Counted from the first letter of the stretch, positions 34,535-44,571 are shown. The stretch: 64,000 bases of DNA from DAOVXM01 sp963746255 (GCA_963746255.1 CAVVAJ010000007.1:248001-312000), one strand, 5' to 3'. The notes: generated from the letters alone by a model not told the origin. Numbers and translations: made by a program.

Positions 34535-34585
34535 CGGCTCTAGAGAGCCGGCTGTCTTTCCCAGTTCAGCGTAACGCTGAACTGG
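34535..34585. repeat. Pair of short perfect hairpins between co-directional genes
   Basis: CGGCTCT (34535-34541) pairs with AGAGCCG (34544-34550), and CCAGTTCAGCG (34561-34571) pairs with CGCTGAACTGG (34575-34585) around a 3-base loop. Neither has a T-tract on either strand. They sit between the PEP-binding gene stop and the kinase ribosome-binding site, and may set mRNA processing or stability. Confidence 0.5.
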
Positions 34586-34603
34586 AGCTTGCCGCGCAGG
34601 TTT

Positions 34604-36838
34604 TTAGTCCCGGGTTAAAAAAGCCATCGTCATACCGTTTCTTTCATCATCCATGACAAGCTCGAGACTGTGACCTGACTGGTAGGTGTTGACCGCAATT
34701 AGTCTTAAGGTATCCTGCAAGTCCGAAGCTTTCGGGAGGAACTTCAGCAGCTGGTTTGGTGTGTTGTAAAAGAAATCCCGGTTAAAAATCGTGTCCTTAT
34801 CATCCAAGTAGATTGCTAAAGGATATATCTCCGATTCCACTAGATCTTGAAAGAAATGTGTACCAAAAGATGCTTCTGGGACATTGCCGATACCCCCGCC
34901 AGCAATTTCTACCAGTGAGCGCGTGTTGTAAATATCGCCATAACCAACGTGAATCCCCAAATCTGGGTTCGATGTGCCCCACCTCCCGGGACCAACACAA
35001 ATAAAAGATTCCCCGGCAAGTGCGTTATTTAAGCGTCCGATCGCTCGTCCGAGCTGGGCTCGTGCCGCTTGGGTTGGTAGTGTGAAATAACTCTCTTGAG
35101 GGATAAACATGACATAATCGATATTATCTATTCTGCCGCGTGGCGCCATCCGTGAAGTACGAAATATTATGTCCTGTTCTGCCAGGTTCTTTGGAAGGCG
35201 TGCATCAATCTCCTTTAAGTGACTCTGGGGGCGGCACTGCAGTATCGTAATATCAACGTCTGGATTTGTATCCATCGGGTTGGTGATCTCGATTGTGAAT
35301 TCAGTATCCACTGGCGCACGGTAGCTTTTCTCTAATAACTTCAGAATGTCTCGCATCCTTTCTGCGAATGATGTTCGGCGTAATAAACCATCAAAAGTGA
35401 AAACTACTTTGTCATTGTTGTGCTCGCGCAAGTTGCTGTGTATTGGGGTTAAATAACCACCGCTATCTACCTGTGCGAGATAGCGCAGAATTGGATATCG
35501 TCCGTCAACCACTTCGGTGACCGGTTTTGTGGTGAAAGTATTATTTTTCAGGTCAATTAAGTCTACGTAATGCTGCGAGTAGCGGCGGTGCTCTTTGGGG
35601 GAATCTGCAGGATGGAGCAGCGGGTGGCTGAGAGCAACCAGGCGGGGGTAATCATTCGCCACCTGATCAACCGCGCGGGTTCCCAACCCCCATACGAGTT
35701 GCAAGAAGCCATCTTCGCTCCTAATTTGCGGTGACCAGCGGTATAGATTGCGGCTGAAAGCAACCCCAGCTGCGTGGGGTAAGAAGTAATCTTTATACTC
35801 TTCACCCTGTACAACCTGGATTAAAATCGCCATTCTTTCATCGTAATCCTGAAGTCCTTTCGCCCGGCGGTAGAGCAACGCATCGGGATTGAGGATGCTG
35901 GCGTATATCTTTATGATTGCGGAGGCTAAATTTTCAACATTCTTTTCTAATGTACTTTGATTTGGGCAGAAATGGCTTTCGTACTTTCCAGCAAAGGAAG
36001 TCCCGAAATTATCTTCCAACAAGCTTGATGACCTAACGATTAGTGGGGCATGCTGGACTTGATCAAGTATGTCGCCCAAATTATCTAAAACATCCTGGGG
36101 GAATTTCCCTTTCAGGAATTCTTTCTGTAGTCGTGGAAATTCAGCCCGTATCTCGTCTTCACTTTTATATTTCTGGTCCGCCCAATGCATCAGCCCGTTC
36201 AGCGCCATGAAGTCGTAGGTCAGGTCTGCACCAATGAAATACGATTCGGGTATTCGCAAGCAAGAACGTATGTCTTCGTCACCCGCTTCACTTAGAATGC
36301 GCGCGGCTAACAGCATTCCGGCTGCTTTACCCCCAATTTTGCCCTGCCCTATCTTACGGTCCTTGATGCGTGCAAGGTCAGATATTGTGAACCAGTCTTT
36401 GGCGATATTGACATATGCCAGTTGATCACTTATCAATTGGCGTATCAGGACGACTTTGATCTCTCGCAATCGCGCTTCTGTATGCCCCCGTTCTACCGCG
36501 GGAATCTTTTCCAGGGCTAATCCTTGTTCAAAGAGCATGCTTTGGGGTGCCAGTTCGGGGTTGAATGAAACCATCATCTCTTGGTCTTCGGCTCCCCGCT
36601 CACTCAATACGTCGCGGACAATTTGCTCAAACAGCTCATATGGCAGGTTATACGCAAAATAAAAATCGGTTAAGTGCTCACGCACCCGTGTTAGCCGCAT
36701 TTCCCACACCTCAACAGGTTCTTCGGCAAACGGGTTGTGTAAGCCTTCAAGCGCCTGCGAGCGTATTCCTTTCTCGCGCACTTCAGCCTCGAATGATTGT
36801 GGATCGATGGCCCCGCGTGAAAACAACTCGCGCCTCAT
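34604..36838 (-). CDS. PEP/pyruvate-binding (PPDK N-terminal-like) domain protein
   Basis: 744 residues. The middle (about 160-540) resembles the ATP-grasp/PEP-pyruvate-binding domain of PEP synthase and PPDK: GQGKIGGKAAGMLLAARIL, then LIVRSSSLLEDNFGTSFAGK, QVVQGEEYKDY and ILQCRPQS. The swivelling phosphohistidine and TIM-barrel domains of true PEP synthase are absent. A distinct C-terminal region carries CVGPGRWGTSNPDLGIHVGY and a following acidic stretch. Such two-part proteins are known only by sequence to me; substrate and role are unclear. A stop codon lies just upstream of ATG 36838 and no strong ribosome-binding site is visible. It is downstream of dnaN on the same strand. Confidence 0.8.
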   Translation of the reverse strand: MRRELFSRGAIDPQSFEAEVREKGIRSQALEGLHNPFAEEPVEVWEMRLTRVREHLTDFYFAYNLPYELFEQIVRDVLSERGAEDQEMMVSFNPELAPQSMLFEQGLALEKIPAVERGHTEARLREIKVVLIRQLISDQLAYVNIAKDWFTISDLARIKDRKIGQGKIGGKAAGMLLAARILSEAGDEDIRSCLRIPESYFIGADLTYDFMALNGLMHWADQKYKSEDEIRAEFPRLQKEFLKGKFPQDVLDNLGDILDQVQHAPLIVRSSSLLEDNFGTSFAGKYESHFCPNQSTLEKNVENLASAIIKIYASILNPDALLYRRAKGLQDYDERMAILIQVVQGEEYKDYFLPHAAGVAFSRNLYRWSPQIRSEDGFLQLVWGLGTRAVDQVANDYPRLVALSHPLLHPADSPKEHRRYSQHYVDLIDLKNNTFTTKPVTEVVDGRYPILRYLAQVDSGGYLTPIHSNLREHNNDKVVFTFDGLLRRTSFAERMRDILKLLEKSYRAPVDTEFTIEITNPMDTNPDVDITILQCRPQSHLKEIDARLPKNLAEQDIIFRTSRMAPRGRIDNIDYVMFIPQESYFTLPTQAARAQLGRAIGRLNNALAGESFICVGPGRWGTSNPDLGIHVGYGDIYNTRSLVEIAGGGIGNVPEASFGTHFFQDLVESEIYPLAIYLDDKDTIFNRDFFYNTPNQLLKFLPKASDLQDTLRLIAVNTYQSGHSLELVMDDERNGMTMAFLTRD

Positions 36839-37014
36839 ACGGGCGCGAAATCTTTGTACTTAGAATTGGGTATTGTGCTAACGCCAGGTAAATGCTAAGG
36901 ACTCGATCTGAAGAGGGGGGGGGCAGGGTCATATAAGTTCAGTAGGTAACTTGCGACCGCGCACTGAGGGATTGGAAACTAGTCTAGAATTGTGATAATG
37001 CTTCTCCAGCACGC

Positions 37015-38148
37015 TCAGCTGCCAAGATGCATTGGCATGATTACATGGGTGAAGTCATCTTCACCAGATGGACGGATAATTCCTGGACTGGTTTCGGAAG
37101 TTGTCTCCAGGGCAACATTTGGTGTCTTAATGACATCTAAGACTTCCCGTAAGAAGCGCACATTAAATGCTATCAAGTGGGACTCCCCCTCGATCGTCGC
37201 ATCAATCACAGTTTGGTTAAAACCAGTCTCTTCGGATTGTCCAGAAATTTCAACTTGTCCGGGCTGCATATCCCCACCGGCGATAATATTTATCCGTGCA
37301 ATGTGCGAGCCCTCGCGAGCGAATATTTCCGCTTGCTTGCACGCTTTGAGAAAAGCCGCCGTTGATAAGATGGTCCGTGTGTTATAGCGTTGGGGGATCA
37401 GCTGCTCTAGATCTGGAAATGCTCCTTCAATTAATTGTGACACCAACTCGGTATCTTCTGCGCGAAAGATGACCTGTCCACGGCCGCGTGGGATAACCAT
37501 CGTAAGCTTTTTATTCCCATCTCCGGCAATGCGTGCTAGTTCGTTTAATGCCCGGGCTGGAATTACTGCACTCATCGGTTGTGGAGCCGGTGTAGAGATT
37601 CTTGCCTTGCGAATAGATAGACGAAAACCATCCGCAGCCGACAAGGTTATACCGCTGTCTGATACTGATACCTGCACGCCCGTTAGAATTGGCCGTGCTT
37701 CGTCCGATGACGCCGCGAAGGCAACTTGCTGAATCATCTCCCGCAAATCGGCAACATTGAGCTCTAACCCTTGCTCAGGGTCAGGCACCGGCATTGGTGG
37801 GAACTCTTGTGCATCAATGCACTTCATGTCTGTGTTGGACGCCCCGCACACGACATTCAGGGTTTGTGTACGCACAGATAACGTCATATCGACCTGTTTA
37901 TCTGTTAAAGTGCTCACGAGCTCGGTAAAGGTGCGCGCCGGGACTGTTGTGGAACCTTCTTCATGGACTTTGGCACCTATCCAACATGTAATTCCCAATT
38001 CGAGGTTTGTCGCTGAAAGGCGTAATCGGCCTTCATCAGTGGCAATTAATACGTTGGACAGCACCGGCAGGGTGCTTCTGGTGGATACAGCGCGTGAGAC
38101 TATGCTTAAACCATGGGTTAAATTTTCTTGTAAAACAGTCACTTTCAT
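37015..38148 (-). CDS. dnaN: DNA polymerase III beta subunit (sliding clamp)
   Basis: 377 residues, forming the ring clamp that tethers polymerase to DNA. It starts MKVTVLQENLTHGLSIVSRA and ends in the hallmark VIMPMHLGS, with three repeated clamp domains of about 120 residues. GGAGAGG precedes the ATG. dnaA and gyrB, frequent partners, are not next to it; a run of nine G residues lies in the 176-base gap downstream (36915-36923). There is no sign that this is the replication origin. Confidence 0.96.
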   Translation of the reverse strand: MKVTVLQENLTHGLSIVSRAVSTRSTLPVLSNVLIATDEGRLRLSATNLELGITCWIGAKVHEEGSTTVPARTFTELVSTLTDKQVDMTLSVRTQTLNVVCGASNTDMKCIDAQEFPPMPVPDPEQGLELNVADLREMIQQVAFAASSDEARPILTGVQVSVSDSGITLSAADGFRLSIRKARISTPAPQPMSAVIPARALNELARIAGDGNKKLTMVIPRGRGQVIFRAEDTELVSQLIEGAFPDLEQLIPQRYNTRTILSTAAFLKACKQAEIFAREGSHIARINIIAGGDMQPGQVEISGQSEETGFNQTVIDATIEGESHLIAFNVRFLREVLDVIKTPNVALETTSETSPGIIRPSGEDDFTHVIMPMHLGS

Positions 38149-38314
38149 TGTGCGCCTCTCCTACGAATGCGGGGTTAATATGAGTATACAACGATGGCTG
38201 GGTTTTGCCAAGAAAATTCCATTACCGGTTCGTGTGAGCCGTCAGTCGCAAACGGCGGTATACTTTGATAATTATCGGCCTTGCAGATTATTTCATTAGG
38301 GAATTTACCTTCAT

Positions 38315-39022
38315 ATGTATTCGCTTCTCCGCGCCCTGATTCAGATAATAACACCGCTGTTCATGCGGGTTGAAGTATATAACCCGGAGAAAATTCCAAC
38401 AACAGGCGGCTGTATCGCAGCAGCAAATCATCTCGGTCGACTTGATGCTATCATGCCATTCTATCTGATAAAGCGCGATGACATCATTCTCATCGTTGCA
38501 GAAAAATACGAACGCTACGCCATCTTCCGCTGGTTAGGCAGGAAACTGGACCTTATTTTTGTAGATCGTTTTAATGCCGATATTGGAGCGTTGAGAGCGA
38601 TATTGAAGAGACTGCAGCAAGGGCAATTGTTGGTAGCTGCTCCGGAGGGAACCCGGAGTAAATCGATGGCATTAATTGAAGCGCATCAAGGTGTCGTATA
38701 TCTTGCTGCCAAGGCAGGTGTCCCGATCATTCCGGCGGGTGCGATAGGCACCGAAGACAAAATCGTTAAATCTAGATTGATGAGGTTTAAGCGAGCGCGT
38801 ATCACGGTGCGTTTTGGTGATCCAATTACCGTACCATCATTAACCACAAAAGATCGCGAGAAGATCCTTGATCTTTATACCGATGAGCTGATGTGCCAAA
38901 TCGCTGCATTATTACCGCCATCTTATCGAGGTATCTATGCCGACCACCCCAGATTAAAAAAATTACTAGGTGATGATGCAGAATCAAAGCTAAACCGAGA
39001 GCAGCTGAGTGACACGATTTAA
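38315..39022 (+). CDS. plsC: 1-acylglycerol-3-phosphate acyltransferase
   Basis: 235 residues of the PlsC family, acylating lysophosphatidic acid at sn-2 in phospholipid synthesis. The catalytic HX4D motif is NHLGRLD (about 38-44), the phosphate-binding motif is APEGTRSKS (about 110-118), and a third block is VPIIPAGAIG. Divergent from dnaN. It overlaps the next gene (cation transporter) by 14 bases, so the two are translationally coupled. Confidence 0.92.
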   Translation: MYSLLRALIQIITPLFMRVEVYNPEKIPTTGGCIAAANHLGRLDAIMPFYLIKRDDIILIVAEKYERYAIFRWLGRKLDLIFVDRFNADIGALRAILKRLQQGQLLVAAPEGTRSKSMALIEAHQGVVYLAAKAGVPIIPAGAIGTEDKIVKSRLMRFKRARITVRFGDPITVPSLTTKDREKILDLYTDELMCQIAALLPPSYRGIYADHPRLKKLLGDDAESKLNREQLSDTI

Positions 39023-40451
39023 TTACCCGCGTTTTGATTGGGTCGATGACGGATACTTTGTTACAGAAGAGCGTGATATACGCCTAATTAAACGCGTCCT
39101 AATTATCACCATGTTATTAAACTTTCTCGGAATGGGGATAAAAGTGGTGGCTGGGGTGTTGACTGGGGCATTGAGCCTGGTTGCGGATGGTATGGATAGC
39201 CTTTTCGATGGCATATCCAATGCAGTTGGTTTAGCAGGTTTATACATTGCCGGTAAACCGCCGGATGCAGAACACCCGTATGGGCACCGCAAATTTGAGA
39301 CCATTGCCGCGTTATCAATCTCCTTTCTGCTCTTCTTGACCAGCTTCCAGCTAATTGGAGCTGCCTGGGAACGGTTTAGATATCCAGATGCCCCAATTGT
39401 CAACATCTGGACAGGGTTCGCGATTGTGGTAGCAATGGGAGTTCAGGCTGGAACGAGTTTTTACGAATTGCGCGCCGGGAAGAAGCTGAACAGTGAGGTG
39501 TTGATAGCGGATGCTCTGCATACGCGCGCTAGCATTCTCATTTCCGCTTCTGTACTGGCAGGTCTGGTGTTGGTGCGCCTGGGTTTCCCACAAGCAGACC
39601 CACTATTTACAGTATTGGTTGCGTTATTCATCGCAAAAATTGGCATTGATATCCTTATCGAGACCGTGCCTGTTTTAGTCGATCAAGCTCCCATCGATCC
39701 CAAAAGGATCGCTGGTGAGGTCCAACTTGTCGATGGCGTTGAGTCTTTCCATCGTGTACGCAGTCGGGGTGCGCCGGGGAGTGCTGCGGTTGATTTACAT
39801 GTCCGTATTTCACCCCGGAAAACAATGCGGGAAGCGGATATGATAGCCGATAACGTCCGCAAACGACTTTTGGCGTTGGATAGTGTTACCGATGTTACCG
39901 TCCATGTGGAAGCACAGCGGGGATTAGACTTGAGTTCGGGAGATCGCATGAGCCAACTGAAACGTATTGCTCGTGAAGCAGGTTTGACGATGCATGAGAC
40001 CGAATTCAACCGGCTAGAAGGCAACTTGTTTTTGGATGTCCATTTAGGGGTTGACCCTAGCCTCACTCTCGGTGAAGCACATGATCTCGTTGAGCAGTTC
40101 GCTCAGCAGGTAAAACAGCAAACCCCAGATATTGATGAGATTCACACCCATATTGAAATGGCTTCAACGCAGGTCCAAGATGGCGAACCTGCCCCAGAAA
40201 AAATCCAGCTTCTGGTTGTGGCTGAAACCAAGAAAATTATCGCCAACATGCCTGCCCTACATAACCCCCACCAATTTTTGGTTCACAAGAGACCGAATGA
40301 TGGTGATGGCTATTATGTTTCTCTCGAGTGTATGATAGCAGCTGATATGCCTATCAGCTCAGCACACCAATATGCCTCTCAAATCGAGAGGGAACTGATT
40401 CAGCGAATACCTGAGGTTATTGATGTTTCAGTTCACCTTGAGCCTCCATAA
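39009..40451 (+). CDS. Cation diffusion facilitator transporter with extended C-terminus
   Basis: 480 residues from GTG 39009, within the end of plsC. The N-terminal membrane domain (about 25-215) has CDF metal-site motifs SLVADGMDSLFDG and HPYGHRKFET in helices 2 and 3, and DALHTRASI, with HxxxD-type ligands of a Zn/Fe/Mn exporter. The C-terminal cytoplasmic part is long: after the normal dimerisation domain (about 220-300) a second related segment (about 315-390) and a third (about 400-480, ending VHLEPP) follow. Metal specificity is unknown; a VIT1-type metal transporter gene lies just downstream. Confidence 0.92.
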   Translation: MTRFNYPRFDWVDDGYFVTEERDIRLIKRVLIITMLLNFLGMGIKVVAGVLTGALSLVADGMDSLFDGISNAVGLAGLYIAGKPPDAEHPYGHRKFETIAALSISFLLFLTSFQLIGAAWERFRYPDAPIVNIWTGFAIVVAMGVQAGTSFYELRAGKKLNSEVLIADALHTRASILISASVLAGLVLVRLGFPQADPLFTVLVALFIAKIGIDILIETVPVLVDQAPIDPKRIAGEVQLVDGVESFHRVRSRGAPGSAAVDLHVRISPRKTMREADMIADNVRKRLLALDSVTDVTVHVEAQRGLDLSSGDRMSQLKRIAREAGLTMHETEFNRLEGNLFLDVHLGVDPSLTLGEAHDLVEQFAQQVKQQTPDIDEIHTHIEMASTQVQDGEPAPEKIQLLVVAETKKIIANMPALHNPHQFLVHKRPNDGDGYYVSLECMIAADMPISSAHQYASQIERELIQRIPEVIDVSVHLEPP

Positions 40452-40548
40452 CCTGAGTGAAGTTACCTATACTGGGTTTTCCTGATCTAACTAGAATCAT
40501 TGTCAGAGCCAACTAACGATCGGAATATAACAACATCTTGAAAGGATC

Positions 40549-41289
40549 ATGCCCATGGGCCGATACGAATTACATCGCGAAGAGCTGCAGCACCATACAG
40601 ATATAGACCCCCATAAAAGAGCCTCAATCCTGCCTGATCTTATACTCGGCGGGCAGGATGGGTTAGTAAATGTTTTAGGGGTGATATTGGGGGTGGCTGC
40701 TGCCACACAGGATGTTTATCTTGTGCTGGTGGCTGGTTTATCGGCAACGTTTGCTGAGTCTGTGTCAATGGGAGCAGTGGCATATACCTCGACTTTGGCA
40801 GATGCGGATTATTATGAAAGCGAGCGTGAGCGTGAGTACCGCCACATCGAGGAAGTGCCCAACTTAGAAGAGGAGGAAATCCGGGAAATTTATTCAAGGA
40901 AAGGTTTCAGCGAGGATTTATTGGATAGAATTGTCGCTACCATCACTGCCAATAAAGATATCTGGGTGGCAGTAATGCTGGCGGAAGAACACCAGCTTTC
41001 CCCAACGGATCGAGGCCAAGCATTACGTTCTGCAGTTATTGTGGGTATCGCGGCAATTATAGGGTCGCTCATCCCATTGATACCATTTGTATTTCTTCCG
41101 GTGCAGGTCAGTATTTATGTAGCGATACTTGTTTCAGCCTTGGTGCTGTTTGTCGTTGGATTCTATAAGGCGCGCGTCACCGTTGGGAAACCAGGAAGGA
41201 GCGGCCTGGAAATGGCGTTGATTGGCACTCTCAGTGCCTTGGTTGGTTATGCAGTCGGACTGGTATTGAAAGTCCCTGTTGGTGATTAG
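40549..41289 (+). CDS. VIT1/CCC1-family transporter
   Basis: 246 residues. The family signature is seen early as LILGGQDGLVNVLGVILGVAAA, then a long charged cytoplasmic segment rich in Glu (EEEEIREIYSRKGFSEDLLD) typical of the metal-binding domain, and three to four C-terminal membrane helices. Members move iron or manganese. AAAGGA lies seven bases before the ATG. It is 97 bases after the CDF gene on the same strand, forming a possible metal-homeostasis pair. Confidence 0.9.
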   Translation: MPMGRYELHREELQHHTDIDPHKRASILPDLILGGQDGLVNVLGVILGVAAATQDVYLVLVAGLSATFAESVSMGAVAYTSTLADADYYESEREREYRHIEEVPNLEEEEIREIYSRKGFSEDLLDRIVATITANKDIWVAVMLAEEHQLSPTDRGQALRSAVIVGIAAIIGSLIPLIPFVFLPVQVSIYVAILVSALVLFVVGFYKARVTVGKPGRSGLEMALIGTLSALVGYAVGLVLKVPVGD

Positions 41290-41517
41290 TGGTACCTTAG
41301 TGCGGTGCACCGATAACTTGAGTCGATGCATGTGATCTGCGGTATAGTTTTTCCAATACGCGATCGGTTTGAGGGATAAAATATTGGACGTTGGGGTATC
41401 CCGTGTTTGGGGTGAGGATTCCTCGGGCTCTACGGCTTTCTCTGCACAAAGATTAATGGGAATATTTACTATAATCAATTTTTAGGTGCGTCACAAATAA
41501 CACACCACATAAGTAGA

Positions 41518-43284
41518 GTGATTGAGATAAAAGAAGTGAGGTACTCAAACCACCAAGTTGCTGAGCTCTTCCGTACGATCGGTGATCTGTTAGAGATCAA
41601 AGGCGAGGTGATCTATAAGATTTTGGCGTATCGAAAAGCCGCTGATAGCTTGAACAACCTTAGCCGCGATCTATATGAGATTATGTATGCTGGTGAACTC
41701 ACAGAAATCCCTGGGGTGGGCAAGGCAATCGCTGAGAAGATAGAGGAGTTTCTCAAAACCGGGAAACTGCAGTTTTATGAGAAATTGGTTGAACAAGTAC
41801 CCGATAGTCTGGCGGCAATGCTGCAAATCCCGGATTTAGGCCCCAAAAAGATCAAATTGTTTTGGCAGGAATTAGGGATAACCACGGTCGATGAACTGCA
41901 GGAGGCGGCTGCTAACGGTCAACTGCGGGAACTACATGGTATGGGTGAGAAATCTGAGGCGAAGATTCTCGCCGGGATTCAATCTTTAGCCCAACGGGGG
42001 GCGCGCATGCCGCTTGGTACAGCGTGGCCTTTTGCTCAAGAGCTGATCAGCTACCTGAGAAATGTGCCCGGTGTTACAAAGGTTGAGACTGCCGGTTCCC
42101 TGCGCCGGATGCGGGCTACAGTCGGCGATTTGGATATTCTGGCGGCGGCACATGATTCCACTCAGGTAATGCAGGCTTTCGTTGGGCATCCTTCAGTTGC
42201 GCGTATTATAGGGCATGGTGGGACAAAATCGAGCGTGGAATTCCAGGATGGCAAACGAGTCCAGCTTTGGGTTCACCCACCCAGGAGATTCGGAACAGCT
42301 CTTCAGTATGCCACCGGTTCGCGGGATCACAACGTCCGCCTCAGAGAATTGGCGCTCAAACAGGGCTATTCGCTATCGGAACATGCACTTTCCCGACAGG
42401 GTGGGAACGATTTGCTATTCGCTGAGGAGGAACAAGTCTATCACCATCTGGGGTTGCCTTGGATACCACCCGAGCTGCGGGAAGATCGGGGTGAACTGCA
42501 AGCGGCTCTGGCAGGCAATTTACCAGAGCTAATTCGGCTTGAAGATATCCGGGCGGACCTTCAGCTGCATAGTACATGGAGCGATGGTGCCCTTACCATC
42601 CGGCAAATGGCTGAAGCCGCGCTTGAACGCAACCTGCAAATCCTGGCTTTTACTGATCATTCTGTTAGTCTTGCTGTGGCTGGCGGATTATCAATTGAGG
42701 ATTTGCAAGCTCAAGCCCGAGATATAGAAACAGTGCAAGAGGAGCTGGGGAACAAGATTATACTCCTGCGTGGAACGGAGGTCGAGATCCGGGTTGATGG
42801 CAGTTTGGATTATCCGGATGATGTCCTAGAGAAATTAGACATCGTGGTTGCCTCACTGCATTCTGGATTACGTCAGCCGCGCCAGCAGGTGACTCAACGG
42901 ATGATTAATGCTATCCGCAACCCGCATGTCGATATCATCGGCCACCCAACTGGGCGATTGATCCCTAACCGCGCCGGGGCTGATTTAGATATGGAAACGG
43001 TAATACAAGCGGCGGGAGAGTATGGTGTTGCTTTAGAGATCAATGCCCATCCTTCGCGTCTTGATCTTGATGATATATTCACACGGCGAGCCGTCGAACG
43101 GGGAGTGCTTCTCAGTATCAATACCGATGCCCACTCAGCGCACGATTTAGATATGCTCCATTACGGTGTGGCGGTGGCCAGGCGTGGGTGGGCGCAGGCT
43201 GAGAATGTAATAAACACTTGGGATAAGCACAGGCTGACCGATTGGTTGCAGGGCCGAGGTAAGCAGATCCTGCAATTACCTTGA
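41518..43284 (+). CDS. polX: DNA polymerase/3'-5' exonuclease PolX
   Basis: 588 residues (GTG 41518; a GTG at 41536 would be six residues shorter). Family X polymerase used in base-excision and gap repair. The N-terminal 8-kDa-like domain contains helix-hairpin-helix LTEIPGVGKAIAEKI (about 60-74), then the palm with AGSLRRMRATVGDLDILAA carrying the metal-binding Asp pair (DLD, about 203-205). The C-terminal PHP domain (about 340-575) starts ADLQLHSTWSDG and has TDHS, GTEVEI, IIGHPTGR and NTDAHS ligand motifs, all intact. A TATAAT lies at 41470-41475. There is no strong ribosome-binding site. Confidence 0.95.
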   Translation: MIEIKEVRYSNHQVAELFRTIGDLLEIKGEVIYKILAYRKAADSLNNLSRDLYEIMYAGELTEIPGVGKAIAEKIEEFLKTGKLQFYEKLVEQVPDSLAAMLQIPDLGPKKIKLFWQELGITTVDELQEAAANGQLRELHGMGEKSEAKILAGIQSLAQRGARMPLGTAWPFAQELISYLRNVPGVTKVETAGSLRRMRATVGDLDILAAAHDSTQVMQAFVGHPSVARIIGHGGTKSSVEFQDGKRVQLWVHPPRRFGTALQYATGSRDHNVRLRELALKQGYSLSEHALSRQGGNDLLFAEEEQVYHHLGLPWIPPELREDRGELQAALAGNLPELIRLEDIRADLQLHSTWSDGALTIRQMAEAALERNLQILAFTDHSVSLAVAGGLSIEDLQAQARDIETVQEELGNKIILLRGTEVEIRVDGSLDYPDDVLEKLDIVVASLHSGLRQPRQQVTQRMINAIRNPHVDIIGHPTGRLIPNRAGADLDMETVIQAAGEYGVALEINAHPSRLDLDDIFTRRAVERGVLLSINTDAHSAHDLDMLHYGVAVARRGWAQAENVINTWDKHRLTDWLQGRGKQILQLP

Positions 43285-43341
43285 AGGAAAAAAATCCATA
43301 AGTTCATCTAACCCGATTCAATGTTGGGGGAGTTAACAAAA

Positions 43342-43373
43342 TAGGGCGCGGTTGAGATTACAGCCGTGCCCTA
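43342..43373. terminator. Hairpin between convergent genes
   Basis: TAGGGCGCGG (43342-43351) pairs with CCGTGCCCTA (43364-43373) with one mismatch, between polX and the convergent LysM gene. T/A-tracts on either side are weak. Confidence 0.55.
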
Positions 43374-43398
43374 ATAGATTGCTTTAGAGGTGGGAAAT

Positions 43399-44184
43399 TT
43401 ACGGGATTTGCAAGACCTGACCAGTTTTCAATTTATACAGAGTCTCTAGACCATTCGCTGCTGCGATAGCGAATGGGTCGACATCACCATATTTGCAGGC
43501 GATGGAGTAAATGTTGTCACCAGATTGGACTGTATAGGTGGATGGATGGGAAAGCAAGCTTGTTTCGACTGGGAATTCGTCCCCCGATTGTGGGATTTTC
43601 AAGACCATACCAGCGTAAAAGGTAGAATATCCCGATAAACCACTCGATTGGATTAATTCAGCAGGATCGACATCAAATCGTCGTGCGATGCAGTACGGAA
43701 ACTCTCCGGTTTTTAGTGTCCAAGTCTTGGGGACTTCTTCTGAGACGGAGATGCTGGATTTTGAAATAGCGGTCGCCGTCGGTGTTTCTGTGGGTTGCAC
43801 CGCTGTTGCGGTTGGGGTATCCTGAACTACTTGGGGGACGATGGTTGCTGTTGGAGGTAGAGGTGTCTTAGTTTTAGTGGGTATGGCGGTGGGATTAAGC
43901 GTAGGCGTGGCAGTGAATGATTTCGCCAGTAGAGTTTGTGTAATCTGAAATGCTACTTCCGTATTTTGGGCATTGAGTTGAGCAACCTGTGTGGCTTCGC
44001 GGTTTCGGTTTAGAGGCCGGATAACGGCGGCGTAAACAACGATGCATATTAGCGAGATAACCGCAATCGCTCCCAGGACGCTGGCTATGATAATGAATGT
44101 CCGATTGCTCGTTTCTTCGGGGGGCGGTACGTCATCAAAATCAAAATCATTGTCGTCTACGTTATCCATATCTTCGAATGCCAT
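43399..44184 (-). CDS. Membrane protein with two LysM-type domains
   Basis: About 261 residues from ATG 44184, which has GGAGGAGGG upstream. An acidic cytoplasmic N-terminus (NVDDNDFDFDDVPPP) precedes a membrane helix (about 30-55) and a Thr/Pro-rich linker. Two C-terminal LysM-like repeats follow (WTLKTGEFPYCIARRFDVDP and YTVQSGDNIYSIACKYGDVD). Both contain a Cys in the same place, so each may carry a structural disulfide, unusual for LysM but consistent between the two. Likely a cell-envelope protein binding peptidoglycan. Confidence 0.82.
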   Translation of the reverse strand: MAFEDMDNVDDNDFDFDDVPPPEETSNRTFIIIASVLGAIAVISLICIVVYAAVIRPLNRNREATQVAQLNAQNTEVAFQITQTLLAKSFTATPTLNPTAIPTKTKTPLPPTATIVPQVVQDTPTATAVQPTETPTATAISKSSISVSEEVPKTWTLKTGEFPYCIARRFDVDPAELIQSSGLSGYSTFYAGMVLKIPQSGDEFPVETSLLSHPSTYTVQSGDNIYSIACKYGDVDPFAIAAANGLETLYKLKTGQVLQIP

Positions 44185-44571
44185 GGCACCCTCCTCCAAG
44201 TGAAAGCACAGCGATGTTGAACTTTATGGATCGATCCACACGATGAGCAAATGAATTTCGATACGCAAAGATCTCTGTAAATTATACTAATAGTACCATA
44301 ACTTCATCGCTTTGTTCTATTTGTAAGCTAGCATTTTTTCCGATTAACCTCAGTTCGTTGTAGCCCCGCCAGACATAAATTGTGGAGTGCTTGGAGTATT
44401 TGTCTCAACTTGCAGATGGCTTTTGCTGTGCATCCAAGTAGATTTTTAGTTTAATTATTCTTGCCATACTGGAAAGTTGTTATTGATGAAAGGGAGCTTG
44501 GGTTGAAATGTTCGCCCGCGACATGGCAGCCTCGCTGTATCTGAGTAGAATCTTATGTAAGGAGGTGCACA

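Noticed and set aside
36839..38314. Possible replication origin near dnaN
   Set aside because: No dnaA, gyrB, recF or cluster of DnaA boxes is adjacent; dnaN alone is not evidence of an origin.
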